DNA of 64,000 nucleotides from contig CM121342.1 of assembly GCA_051530055.1 (NCBI GenBank), forward strand, positions 6,820,001-6,884,000, in the 5' to 3' direction. A program made the translations under genes and the position numbers. The first letter of the stretch is position 1. The number at the start of each line of letters is the position of its first letter. The notes beneath the pieces were generated by a model. That model did not search any database. It had not been told where the DNA came from and saw nothing but the letters and a program-made list of their open reading frames with translations. This DNA comes from Neoechinorhynchus agilis (taxonomy: Eukaryota; Acanthocephala). Positions 55,371-64,000 of this stretch are shown one piece after another.

Positions 55371-56040
55371 AGGAAATTATAACATTTACACTTTCACTTG
55401 TGAGCGTATTGTTCGATAAACGAAGTATTTCCAATACAGATAATTGCCGTGGGAATTGGGCAGGAATTACTGTAGTCGATCAAGACTCATAAATTCCTTA
55501 ATAGCGTTTTCTCGAATCTTAACAATTCCAGCTCCCTCAATTTCCAACTCTTTTACACGTTTGAGTTTAAATTGCTCAGTACCGACGATCTGTATGATTG
55601 TTCCGATTCATGAAGGATAGTTACCTTTACGACTTGAGGAAATAACAAAACAAAATATTGCGGAATATCTTCAAGATCGACATTATTAAATTTTCTTGAT
55701 TTCGTTGGGCAGATCGTAATAAATTAATAATCGATTCCATTCTCCCAACAGCATCATTTTCGTAACATCGTATTCAAAAGGCTAAAATCGGATCGGAGTG
55801 CGTTATCTCGCATTTCGGTTCTTTTCCATGCTGTTCCAATGAAACAAGACTTAGTGGAATTACCAATAATATAATATTTAAGGGAAGCACAAAGAGCATT
55901 GCGGTTGAACGACGACGAAAAATCGAGATAACTCGTGTACATTTATACATTTGCACGAGTAAAATAGGCGTGAGATACTTAAAGGATGAATGTTTGAGTA
56001 ATACATCACTTTTTTCACCGATGCGCGGAGAAAAATCCAA
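55371..56040 (-). pseudogene. LRR gene, inverted 5' fragment
   Basis: Minus-strand signal peptide (LPLNIILLVIPLSLVSLEQHG), cap region and first repeats, with small deletions (for example near 55560 and 55690). It corresponds to 2920-3600 in the other duplicated segment. Confidence 0.65.
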
Positions 56041-56500
56041 ATTTAACTTCCACCTTTCACAAATTGAGTGACTTTTAGGAATCTAAAAATTAAGGTTTTG
56101 GTTAATAAAAAAGATATTTTGAGGTGCGGTATTGGTAAAGTACGGTTCCGTACGGTTTTTTGACTGTCAATCTAAAACCCACACAAATAATAATTTTCAG
56201 CAGAGATATTAGGTAAAATGCCCGCAGTATAAAATCCGTGAATTTCTTATGAACAAAAATCGTGCAAAAATTCGTATTAAAAATTCAGTAATTTCGTTAC
56301 CCTCTGAGAATACAATGAAACCTTTTATCTCAAGAATTTACAGCTTTAAGGATTTAATTTTTATACAATGAAAATGTGTCTGGAAAACCTTACTGCAGAG
56401 TCAATGTGCGCCGGTTTCGTCTACATGTGAACCGCAACGACATTGGTGTGGGATGATGCAGATATTTAATTGCATTTCGATAGTTCCTCTGTGAAATTCT
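56041..56500 (-). repeat. LRR-gene 5' flank repeat
   Basis: Copy of 3600-4000 in the same orientation. Confidence 0.6.
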
Positions 56501-57180
56501 CTTCACTAACCTCATCGAAAACTTTTTTTCGAGTGTTCACGACTCGCGCATATTGACGCAAGGAAGAAGGGCGTGGGCAAGGTTGTCGACCTCAATGATA
56601 ATTCGCTGAAGCTCTCATTTAAGATGCTCTCAAGTTTGTAGAGCTTAGCCAAATCGTTCTGATAGTTGAAGGTTGGAGTAGTTCTGAGCTTGTAGAGAAG
56701 TTTCGGTATGTAGAGGCAATTTTTTATGAGGAAAACGGCCTCGTGGACTTTTAGCTTTGAAGCCCAGACTGGACAGTATACTTTCGATATCCATTGGAAC
56801 GTCTCCCCTGGCACGCATGAACCAAACAAACTGAGCTGATCGAGCTGAACCAGCGTTTAGCCTGGGACGACGGAGGTAACGTGGTGAAGTAGCAGCTCAC
56901 ACTTCTAGAAGTTGAGCTCTAAACCAAACGCTGAAATCGTTTTCGAAATTTTCTTCAGGCAATTTAAGACAATCTCAACCTTGTTTTCAAAAGCATCATC
57001 ATCCAAATACCACAGAATACAATATGGGAGAGCCTTTGTCAGTTTCGTGATATGAGGAAAGCCGCCCGTTGCTTCTTTGCATCGCGAGGTGAAGGTCAGT
57101 CGTAAATCGTAAGGAGGAGCCCGAAAATCGCCAAGAAACGACAATGTTTTCTAAAATAACCTGCCTTTGTCAAACCTATA
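56501..57180 (-). mobile_element. RLE-type non-LTR retrotransposon relic
   Basis: The minus strand reads RAPPYDLRLTFTSRCKEATGG, CILWYLDDDAF (RT catalytic box) and, nearer 56.8 kb, [20 protein letters not shown]. Longer than its counterpart at 4.0-4.44 kb, which lost the YLDD part. Broken. Confidence 0.6.
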
Positions 57181-58150
57181 ATCCTGCCGCAAACGGGACA
57201 ATCCGCAGATACGACAAAAATTGTTTCTTTTACTTTCTATTGTCGAATTTGTGCCTTTTTTTGGTCAAAACGTAACTAGAAGACAGGGTTAAACGAATAT
57301 TTTCAATAGGTTCTAAAATATAAACATTTTGCAGTTAGGCACACAAATCGAGTAAAGTTTAAATGATAAGACCTATTTAGCTTAATTGATGAACAAAAAG
57401 CTATAGTACAAATTAATCAATGTCCTAACATAAATTGTTTGATTGAATGTGACTAAAAAACCCATTAAATTCAAAAGACGCCGAAAATCTTATTAGTATA
57501 ACGTATTATACTGCAAAAAATAGAAATGCATTGATTATTGAAGGCAAAAATAAATTAACGTAAAGGACAGTTTGACCTTGCACATTTTAAATAAGAAGCA
57601 AAGTTGTAACTCAAAAAGTGATGGTCAGTTAAACAGATATTTTGACCCGTCGATAGAAAATTTTGTAAAGTTGCATTGCTAGAGAAAAATGAGATATGCA
57701 ACTTTGCTTATTTTTTGACTAAACCTTCATGCCGCATACTTTGAAAATAAATAGCCTCTAATTTATTAGAAATATTTAAAGATTAAAAACTGTACTTAAT
57801 TCCGGAAAATCCTAGGAATGCTTAAGGGAATTTCGTTCTTGGGAGCGCTGCTTAAATGGACGTATCGGCGAATATTTGACGATAAATCCATAAAAAAATT
57901 AATGAGAGCGTTTAGAACAAATGTGAGATGTTGTTCCACAACAAAAATTTTATAAAAAAAGTACATTCCCTTAATGAGCAAAAAAAGCATTCCAATAATA
58001 AATGAATGCGAGCGGCGGTGATAATCAACCAGTGATTCGTCAAACTATTCAGTAATTCCGAAATTACAGCCACTAATTGTCAATAAATAAATCCTTATCG
58101 GTTTTGTTTGAGTTTTGGCGAGGAGCATAAAAGCGCATCCATTACTATCT
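57181..58150. repeat. Anonymous AT-rich segment, copy of 4.44-5.34 kb
   Basis: Nearly identical to 4441-5340, with no supported coding frame. It ends with the GATA-like gene 5' flank. Confidence 0.55.
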
Positions 58151-58235
58151 ACAATTGCTAAGGAGCATTCTCACAATTCTCCGATGCTTCACGAAAATAT
58201 CCACTGATCCAATATTCAGAACTGCAAAGTATACA

Positions 58236-58660
58236 ATGAATGCTGGGAATTTTGAAGTTCGTCAAGAAATTATCGCTCAAGTGGACAAAGAGTTTGAGAG
58301 CGCAGAGCGCGAAAGGCCAACAACTGAAAAAATTGATCCAACCGATATCAGAATTATTGACGGCCACGACAGTAAACCAAAAGTGGATTACGGGGTAGAA
58401 ATATCTCGTCAAGGATTGCAGGACGATGCATCTGAAGAAACTAACGAAACCTTCTCAATGACCGGACCTGCTATAAACGAAGCAGTAAACAGTTTGATGT
58501 AAGTTCATTCGAGAACTAATTCGCTAATTTCAACAATAAGTCAGCTCGCGATTGTGAACGAACAGGACGAATTGAACGACGATTCCGCCGCGGCTAAGGT
58601 AGCAGAACAAATTCAACCACTTCGAACTATGGACGAATTAGAAAAATACCAATCTGCAAA
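58236..58660 (+). pseudogene. N-terminal fragment of GATA-like gene
   Basis: The ATG at 58236 gives MNAGNFEVRQEIIAQVDKEF. The frame matches 5504 onward until a TGA-to-TAA-type stop at 58500 (NSLM*). Homology continues to 58660, where the LINE begins. It corresponds to 5504-5925. Confidence 0.65.
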
Positions 58661-60356
58661 GATAATAATACTTCCTATTATTGCACGAAGAAGAGGACTC
58701 ATGTACTTCTGGTTCTCCTAAACATTCGAGTTCTGATTTGTTAAATGAATGCGATTGTCTATTTTTGAGTAAATTAGGGGTCGGTTGGGTGGGAATATGC
58801 GGTCGGGAGGGATGAGCGGTAGGGTGGGAAAGTTGGTGGTTATTGTTTGCAGGAGAGTTTGTGAGTTTGGGTTTTTCCTCAGGTTCATTTCGGGTCTCCT
58901 TATCCGAGAAGATTCATCAGAATGGAAAAATGAACGGAGGTACAGGGAGGAGGGAAGTTGAGGAATGTACCCATGCGAAAACGGAAATAAAATGTGGTAA
59001 AATTGTGTTGGAAGGGTTAATAGGCGTTTTGATTGTTTCTTAAAAATTTTATAAAGGCATTTGGTGAGCGGGGGAAAATGAATTTTGCAAATTTTAAAAG
59101 CTCTTCCCCATGAAATGTTTCAAGGCGACGGATTTATGATTTTGATAGGTTGCAAAAGACCGGATAACCGTAGCCAAGCGAAGTGATGAGGGTGAGATCG
59201 TCGGCATTTAAGAAAAGTTTAGAACGAGAGGAGAGATGGTGACATCACAGCACCTTGATTTACCCGTTTGGTGAGGGATGGGCTGATAGCGGAGGTAGAA
59301 CGGCAGTGAATGTAATGTTTGCGATTATGAAGATGGGATTCGAGCCAGCGGATCTGCCACAAGTTAAGACCAAATTCGGAGCAGGCCCGAAGGAGTGAAT
59401 GGTCGACGGAGTCAAATGCTTTCCATTACGTGAAAGGGATTATTGTCGAGGCTTCGTAGTTGCGTGTCATAGATGCAACGTACGGCGCCGGTTGCAGAAA
59501 ATTTAGGCCCGAAGCCGAATTGTGGAGGCGATAAATAGTCGTTGAGAAGTGGAAGAAGGCGAGATTCAAAACATTTTCGATGATTTTTGAAAGAGTGGCG
59601 AGTAGAATGGATATTGGATGGATTCGGTGGAAATTGGATGTATTCGTTTGGAAGAAGGATAACTTTAGCAGTTTTCAGGCATTAGGGGTAGATGCCATAT
59701 AAAAAGCGCTGGTTTATAATGAGGGTTAAAGGGTCTATGAGTTCAAGGATGATTTAGGGAAGAGCCCAGATTGGGATTACTAAGTGAGAGGACGAATTTC
59801 GAGGTAATTTCTTGAGATGCGGTAGTACTTCGTATGACGAAACTAAGGGGAGTATCGATGAGTTGACAAAAGTTTCATATTTGGGCTTTTAAGATTTTGT
59901 GGGGCCTGATGTGGATCAGAGATTGTAAATTGATCCAGGGCAGTGGTTCTGATTGATAGAGTCTAGAACCTGTTTTAATTCAGAAGAGGTCAAATTAGGG
60001 AAGGAATCAGCGTTGCGTAGATCAGGAGAGTCGCCGATATAGAACGATTGATTATCCCAAAGAAAGAAGTCCGAAAGCGAATAAAAAATTTATATTGGGA
60101 TGAGTGATTGGCAGTGATAGAAGAGAGTTTAGAGTTCAGACTGGGTTTGGATCAGATACAGCTGGACGGGGAGGTTATGTGATAATTATTTACTTTATTC
60201 AGAGGATAAAGAGAGTGTCTAAAGTGGAAGGGATTCGAAACTGACCTTTATGGTTTATAGGGCGCCGAGGGAGTTCCACGTAGTCAAAGAAGTTGGAAAG
60301 TCGCTTATTCTTCGAGTGTTTCTTTCAGATTAAGAACTTGCGTCACTGCTCTATTT
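58661..60356 (-). mobile_element. Old LINE, inverted, with internal deletion
   Basis: Copy of 5926-8705 that lacks about 1.2 kb around 7.2-8.4 kb. Bases 60030-60356 again match 8425-8750. RT and 3' parts match nearly base for base. Confidence 0.6.
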
Positions 60357-60409
60357 CAGAGCTAAGGATTAGGATCGAAAATGGGTACCCGTTAATGGCC
60401 GCAAATAGT

Positions 60410-60760
60410 CAGTTTGTGGTTCATTCCTGGTTACGAGAGTTCATAACTCTTTTATTTCAGATTCTCGTGACGTGGTGGATCGAACTCACCTGGCCACAGT
60501 CTCTATGGGAGAATCGGGTGCTTGGCTCAACGCTATCCCAATCGCTTCTGTGGGTACACTCCGACGAGACAGTAAGCATTGTAGTGACCACCGAGACTTG
60601 GGTACCGATGTGTACATCCCATCGCTGCCGTTGCGGAACGACTTCTTTCGGGTGCCAGAAGTGCAACCGTAGGAAGTTTGTGCCGGCGAACGGAACGAAG
60701 GACAACGCATATTTGACCATTGTAGAGTACAACAATAAAAATACTTCGTCTTGATTACGT
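60410..60760 (+). mobile_element. RLE-type C-terminal relic
   Basis: The plus strand reads VDRTHLATVSMGESGAWLNA and IPIASVGTLRRD, then a Cys/His-rich stretch. Inverted equivalent of 13930-14220, and related to 39480-39690. Confidence 0.5.
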
Positions 60761-61130
60761 GTCGCCGCTGAATTGGTGAGCTCGACTAGACCAGACCGAG
60801 CAACCAGTATCAGGCCGTCATCACACGAAGGTTCAACTCGGTTGCTCGACATCAGTCCCAGCACCACGTGGTGACACGCGGTCCTCCTTGCTCAACCCAA
60901 CAAGGATGCAGCGCTCGCCATCATCACTGGTGCCTTGAAACTGCCAGTCGGCGCCACCCGCAAATAACGGGCCAAACACGGCACCTGGCAGCCATATCCT
61001 TCTTCAGCAGGAAGCTTCACGATGCCGAGACGCGACAAAGCACCTTCGACAACGAGCTTTTAGCCATGTTTCAGAACCCTAAGGACTAACAACATATATT
61101 TGACCATTGTAGAGTAGGGTACGTGTCGCC
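60735..61130 (+). mobile_element. Gypsy-like fossil fragment (LTR edge, RT/RNase H piece)
   Basis: An AATAAAAATACT LTR-end-like run is followed by the primer-site-like GTGTCGCCGCTGAATTGGTG. Further on comes a pol piece of the RT/RNase H junction (HLAAISFFSRKLHDAETR). Broken and old. Confidence 0.55.
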
Positions 61131-61940
61131 GCTAAAGAACCATCGGGATGCCATGGTCTCGTCTGTTGGCAATCAGGCGAAGGATACTCACGACACGCCA
61201 AAGTGAACGCAGTTCTTAATCGTGCCATGAATACTGTCAATGCGCCTAACATCTGAGAGCTTCGTGGTGATAGTCTGTGACGGAATGAATGAAAAATCGC
61301 CTCTGCACCGCAAAGTGTAGTCAGCAGCCTAAGTTGGGCGATGCTGATTGCTTGCTTTTTCCGCGATACTTTTATTTAAAATTTTTGCTGTTTAGAGACG
61401 TTGACTTGTTCAAATTGCAATAGAACGAATCCAACTTTCCTTTTTCGCGATTTTACACGGCGATGCTCCGAAAAATAGCTCAATTGCTTTGGGAATCAAG
61501 TCTCACCATGCAAATTGACCGACTAAGCGTTCCAATGCATTTTCAAGGGACTGAGCAGCGTCACCTACTGAAAAAGAAGTCATATCCTTTAGGTGTTGGG
61601 GCCGCAACCCGTCTAGCCTGGGAGCTGATCCGTTAGCAAAAGAAGATATTACCATCTTCGGCCGCAACCCGCCTAGCCCGTGAGCTGATCCGTTAGCAAA
61701 AGAGGAGATTGCCATCTTCAATTCTGATTTCGATGATAAACATAAGATATCGTATCGAAGGAGGAGGATTTCATGAAATACTTTAGACCGCCGTCACGGA
61801 GATGTCTGGAGCAAAGAAATCGTAAAGTTTCTTCGTCATTTTTGGCGAGACTGTGTATTGATGATAAAAGACGAACTGCTCCTCTGACATCTCCGTCTGC
61901 GAGCTTCGATGAAACGCGTCAGGGGCCCACTGCGGTTCGA
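61131..61940 (-). mobile_element. RLE-type retrotransposon relic, N-terminal part
   Basis: Minus-strand pieces match 47790-48360 in reverse: SSQTEMSEEQFVFYHQYTVSPKM-like sequence near 61900 and the LRPQHLKDMTSFSVGDAAQ segment near 61600. A local duplication of the GGCCGCAACCCG word lies at 61609-61700. Broken. Confidence 0.5.
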
Positions 61941-62107
61941 CACACTTAAACGATAGTTGAATGCGTGCAAATTTTAGTTGGGCCCAGTGGCCGTGTGGTG
62001 TGCGCGCTCATAATGCGCTCTATATGTCAGGGGTTCAGCGGCAAATTATGTAAAATCGCGTTATATTCATTTAATCTTCTATAATACAAAGCACTTTTTG
62101 GTGATGA

Positions 62108-62259
62108 GAAAAATAGAGATTGATTTATTAATTCTCAATATTTCGTTCGTTTCGTCGGACTTCTTAAGGTTGTTAAAGTGTTTTATTCGTACCAACCTGA
62201 AAACGTGCGACTGTACGGGCGAAATTTTGAGAATAATAAATCAATATCTATTTTTCTTA
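62108..62259. mobile_element. Palindromic miniature element, copy 3
   Basis: AAAATAGAGATTGATTTATT AATTCTCAATATTTCG (62109-62145) faces CGAAATTTTGAGAATAATAAATCAATATCTATTTT (62220-62254). The minus-strand middle reads CCTTAAGAAGTCCGACGAAACG, close to the hammerhead-like layout of copies 1 and 2. Confidence 0.5.
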
Positions 62260-62289
62260 TAAACTTTATCTTTACGATTTCTTATAAGG

Positions 62290-62510
62290 TGCTTGGTGTC
62301 TATTTTAAAAGTAGGGTAATCCACACGGACGAAGCATCCCAAGGCAGAAACATTGTGGATTGCGTTGTTGTTAAAAACGCTGATGTTCGACGATTATGAT
62401 CCGGTCAATCGAATTGTCTTAGAGAAGACCCATACAATCGATGGATATGATGTAGACGATCAGAAGGCTACTTCTAAGCGACGAAATCTTAAACTCCACC
62501 TCCCTGTTCG
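62290..62510 (+). pseudogene. hnRNP A/B-like RRM fragment
   Basis: The plus strand reads FDDYDPVNRIVLEKTHTIDG, then YDVDDQKATSKRRN. This fits the end of RRM2 in hnRNP A/B proteins (FDDHDSVDKIV ... YHTVNGH ... KALSK). The preceding RNP1 octamer region (GRNIVDCVVVKN) is recognisable only with a frame change. Part of the fragment is repeated in reverse at 28.6 kb. Probably a captured or retroposed piece of a host gene. Confidence 0.5.
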
Positions 62511-62699
62511 TCACGGTTCCGCCGGGATACATGAGTAGATCGGTCGCCCGAAAAGATTAGTGAAAATGTATTCTGGATCCACTTTTATGTTTTGTTCGTC
62601 GGTGCAGAGATTAGAGAACGTTCTTGAGATTAATTGGCGGCGCAAGCATCCAAAGTTGATGCCGTCAGGGTTTCTCATTATATCGATGATTTCCTCGTG

Positions 62700-63010
62700 G
62701 TGGGAGAAATTGTGATGGTCTGGCTAATAGGTATTTTGATTGTTTTATGAAAATAGCATCAAGGCATTCGGTGTGAGAGGGGAAGGTCAGCTGCGCAGAT
62801 GACGGATTTGAGATTTGCAAAGGTTGCGAAATACGGGATAACCGCAGGTGAGGGAAGGTAAAATAAAGCAGAAGTAAAATTTGTAGAGATCGGGTGAAGG
62901 GATTCCTAAATGTCGGAGGCGTTTGAGAAGATAATTTTTTAAAGGTGTTGTGCTCGAGGGAGAGAAGCCAGTTTATGATAAAACACCAAGAGCTACAATC
63001 TAAAGAAATT
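62700..63010 (-). mobile_element. Old LINE, C-terminal piece
   Basis: Inverse of 28100-28400 and near copy of 42980-43290. It ends where the LRR 3' flank begins. Confidence 0.55.
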
Positions 63011-63126
63011 CTTTATGTCATTGAATCAATGGATTAAAATGTTACACCTTTAATTTCTGTGTGTTCCTTGCGCTCATCTTTAAACGAATCTTACAATGAA
63101 ACGTTTTAATAATTAAATCTTACAAT
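63011..63126 (-). repeat. LRR-gene 3' flank
   Basis: Reverse complement of 27991-28100. Confidence 0.6.
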
Positions 63127-64000
63127 TCAGTAATAAAAGATTGCTTCAATTTTCATTCCTTCGACAACTATCTGTCCCAGTGATCTCATCATTGGGAAGT
63201 GTTCAATATTAAAGTTTTGGACTTGATTGTTCGAAACATTCAAGAAAACGAGATTTGGCATTTTTAGATCATAAAGACTTCCTGGTATGCTTTTAAGTTT
63301 GTTATCAGCCAGATTAAAAAATATAAGATTTTCCAATCCATCGAACGCATCAACTGGAATTGTACTGAGTTTGTTTTGACTGAGATCGATAGCTTTCAAA
63401 TGGCTAGCGGCTTCAAAAGCTTTTGACTTTATTTTGGTGATTATATTTGATTGAAGACTCAAATATTTAAGATTGACTACACCCGAAAAATCGGTTGGTT
63501 CAAGCATAGTTATTTGGTTATTAGTCACGTCGAGTGATATTAAAATATTGACTGCCACGAACATGTTTATTTCTCTGAACGTTGTCAGGTTTTTGTTTGT
63601 TAGCGAGAAAACCTTCGTAGCGTTTTGACCATAGATCTTCAGTGCGGTCAAAATTGAATGAGGGACAAATTCCGAATCAAGGCCGAAGTTCGCGAGAGTC
63701 TTGTAGCTTTTTGTCCTGCTGAAGGTTACTGTTGATAATTTATTTCCCCGTAAAGCGACGTATGCAATCGAGCATGCGAGTGGATTTCTTGCAACCAGAT
63801 CTCGAATTCGATTTCCAGACAAATCGACGTAATGGAGGTTCCCTGTATTCCGAAAAAGATTGGGATGGATATGATTTAATTGGTTGTAACTAATCGAGAA
63901 GATTTTCAGTAGACGATTATTCCTTAAACTGCCCGAGCTGATCGTCTTTATTTGATTATAATCAAGAAATATCTCTCTCAATCTCCTTAACTTTGAAAAT
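63127..64000 (-). CDS. Secreted LRR protein, C-terminal part (runs off window)
   Basis: An open frame from the window edge to the stop at 63127-63129 carries about twelve LRRs (ISSGSLRNNRLLKIFSISYN ... FNIEHFPMMRSLGQIV) and ends AIFYY. It is a mosaic. The first part, with SSGSLRNNRLLK, resembles the 43.4 kb copy; the later part, with GLDSEFVPHSIL and NMFVAVNIL, resembles the 26 kb copy. This suggests gene conversion. Confidence 0.7.
   Translation of the reverse strand, partial: FSKLRRLREIFLDYNQIKTISSGSLRNNRLLKIFSISYNQLNHIHPNLFRNTGNLHYVDLSGNRIRDLVARNPLACSIAYVALRGNKLSTVTFSRTKSYKTLANFGLDSEFVPHSILTALKIYGQNATKVFSLTNKNLTTFREINMFVAVNILISLDVTNNQITMLEPTDFSGVVNLKYLSLQSNIITKIKSKAFEAASHLKAIDLSQNKLSTIPVDAFDGLENLIFFNLADNKLKSIPGSLYDLKMPNLVFLNVSNNQVQNFNIEHFPMMRSLGQIVVEGMKIEAIFYY

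Noticed and set aside
62655-62720. Plus-strand frame with YIDDFLVV, like an RT catalytic box of DIRS-type elements
   Set aside because: No other RT motif flanks it in frame, and the opposite strand in the duplicate at 28.4 kb is open as well. Chance cannot be excluded.
1-64000. Idea that TAA/TAG might be reassigned to Glu/Gln, from stops in the coiled-coil and GATA-like genes
   Set aside because: SEC63, NASP, RSF1 and the full LRR gene have no internal TAA or TAG and end at ordinary stops.

Overview
The window looks like part of a repeat-rich, AT-rich animal genome. Short introns (42-92 nt) sit in recognisable eukaryotic genes, and LINE, Ty3/gypsy-like and Penelope-like retroelement remains are abundant. 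I cannot name the clade. The tight spacing of the housekeeping genes and the pyrimidine-rich AG sites directly before several start codons suggest a lineage with spliced-leader trans-splicing and operons (as in nematodes, appendicularians and flatworms), but no leader gene was seen.

The conserved core is 11.4-21.5 kb. On the minus strand lie a divergent TBP-like gene (11.4-12.7 kb), a NASP/Sim3-like histone chaperone (14.9-15.8 kb) and SEC63, the ER translocon J-protein (15.9-17.9 kb). SEC63 lies 59 nt upstream of NASP on the same strand. On the plus strand, diverging from SEC63 across about 0.5 kb, lies an RSF1-like PHD-finger chromatin remodelling subunit (18.45-21.49 kb) whose first intron is packed with foldback repeats. 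A coiled-coil gene that appears to be decaying lies at 49.6-50.9 kb.

Most of the rest is a mosaic of two multicopy families that I could not match to known genes. One encodes a protein with five evenly built GATA-like zinc fingers (C-x2-C-x16-C-x2-C). The other encodes a secreted protein of about 20 leucine-rich repeats. They recur as a linked block: GATA-like gene, about 0.6 kb of spacer, then LRR gene. The block or its fragments occur near 0-3.6, 5.5, 13.5, 24-29.8, 34-35, 43-47.6, 51.5-56, 58.2 and 63-64 kb, in both orientations. An ancestral head-to-head joint between two LRR copies is shared by three loci. Positions 1-8.75 kb and about 52-60.35 kb are two direct copies of one long segmental duplication.

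Mobile elements fill the gaps. They include a near-complete 4.1 kb LINE at 29.8-34.0 kb that split a GATA-like gene and left a 10-bp target duplication; an older LINE family in many pieces; relics of a non-LTR family ending in a CCHC knuckle plus PD-(D/E)xK nuclease; broken Ty3/gypsy-like fossils; a Penelope-like RT relic; and three palindromic miniature elements whose arms resemble hammerhead ribozyme cores.
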